From: Plakobranchus ocellatus
Lineage: Eukaryota; Mollusca; Gastropoda; Plakobranchidae
Direction: 5' to 3'
NCBI GenBank assembly: GCA_019648995.1
Contig: BLXT01003750.1
Span: 1-29,974, forward strand
Length of the DNA stretch: 29,974 nt
The translations under genes and the position numbers were made by a program. The notes beneath the pieces were generated by a model. The model was given only the letters and a program-made list of their open reading frames with translations. It did no database searches and was not told the origin of the DNA. Shown here piece after piece: positions 29,901-29,974 of this stretch (positions are counted from its first letter, which is position 1; each line of letters begins with the position of its first letter).

Positions 29901-29974
29901 GGGTGGGGGTGATTTTTTTCCCCTTGTTTTTGTTTTGTTTTGTTTGTTTGTTTTTTGTTTTTTTGTTTTTGTTT
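29901..29974. repeat. T/G low-complexity tract at right edge
   Basis: Repeated TTTTG and TTTG units run to the window end. It is a simple repeat whose full length cannot be seen. Confidence 0.85.

Noticed and set aside
1-29974. CRISPR array, toxin-antitoxin, operon or viral gene cluster
   Set aside because: No regular spaced repeats, ribosome binding sites or compact same-strand gene runs are present. The sequence is that of an intron-rich animal genome.

Overview
The window looks like nuclear DNA of an invertebrate animal. It is AT-rich and gene-poor, with many short phase-consistent GT-AG exons, long introns and several decayed non-LTR retrotransposons. A mollusc, probably a gastropod, is my best guess. 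This rests on the retroelement types (RTE-like with trinucleotide tails, CR1-like with GCGCTATATAAAT-type ends) and the general texture, not on a marker gene.

One gene dominates. On the minus strand, from 29264 down past the left edge, lies the gene for the nuclear-encoded mitochondrial RNA polymerase (POLRMT), a single-subunit T7-type polymerase. I assembled 20 exons by hand from conserved segments, splice sites and codon phase. In transcript order they encode a mitochondrial presequence (29264-29114), a very basic linker (25336-25199), a 1.08-kb poorly conserved exon (23514-22430), a pentatricopeptide (PPR) region including a candidate 15-nt micro-exon (22215-22201 to 20509), the N-terminal domain (20146 to about 8580), and the start of the polymerase domain (8035 to 2966). 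The reading frame is continuous except at one junction (20146-20045 to the small exon ending at 19840), where phases do not agree. The last exon in view stops just before the conserved block that opens the palm. The catalytic half, with motifs A, B and C, therefore lies beyond position 1.

The introns and flanks hold retroelement debris: two copies of one RTE-like family (14342-14792 plus; 27252-27855 minus, internally deleted), two CR1-like 3' fragments on the plus strand (1655-2200, 24340-24970), and a third 3' tail on the minus strand near 10081-10160. There is also an approximately 195-bp tandem repeat (891-1365), a near-perfect long inverted repeat (18637-18800), a degenerate ATC/CAT tract (17826-18085) that creates false open frames on both strands, several hairpins, and two short assembly gaps (4715-4716; 28276-28279 beside a run of 20 C).

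I found no convincing second protein gene, tRNA, rRNA, CRISPR array or prokaryote-type system. The most interesting items are the micro-exon, the phase conflict, the frame-neutral basic exon, the internally deleted RTE copy, the inverted repeat, and an unexplained open frame just upstream of the gene (29476-29736).
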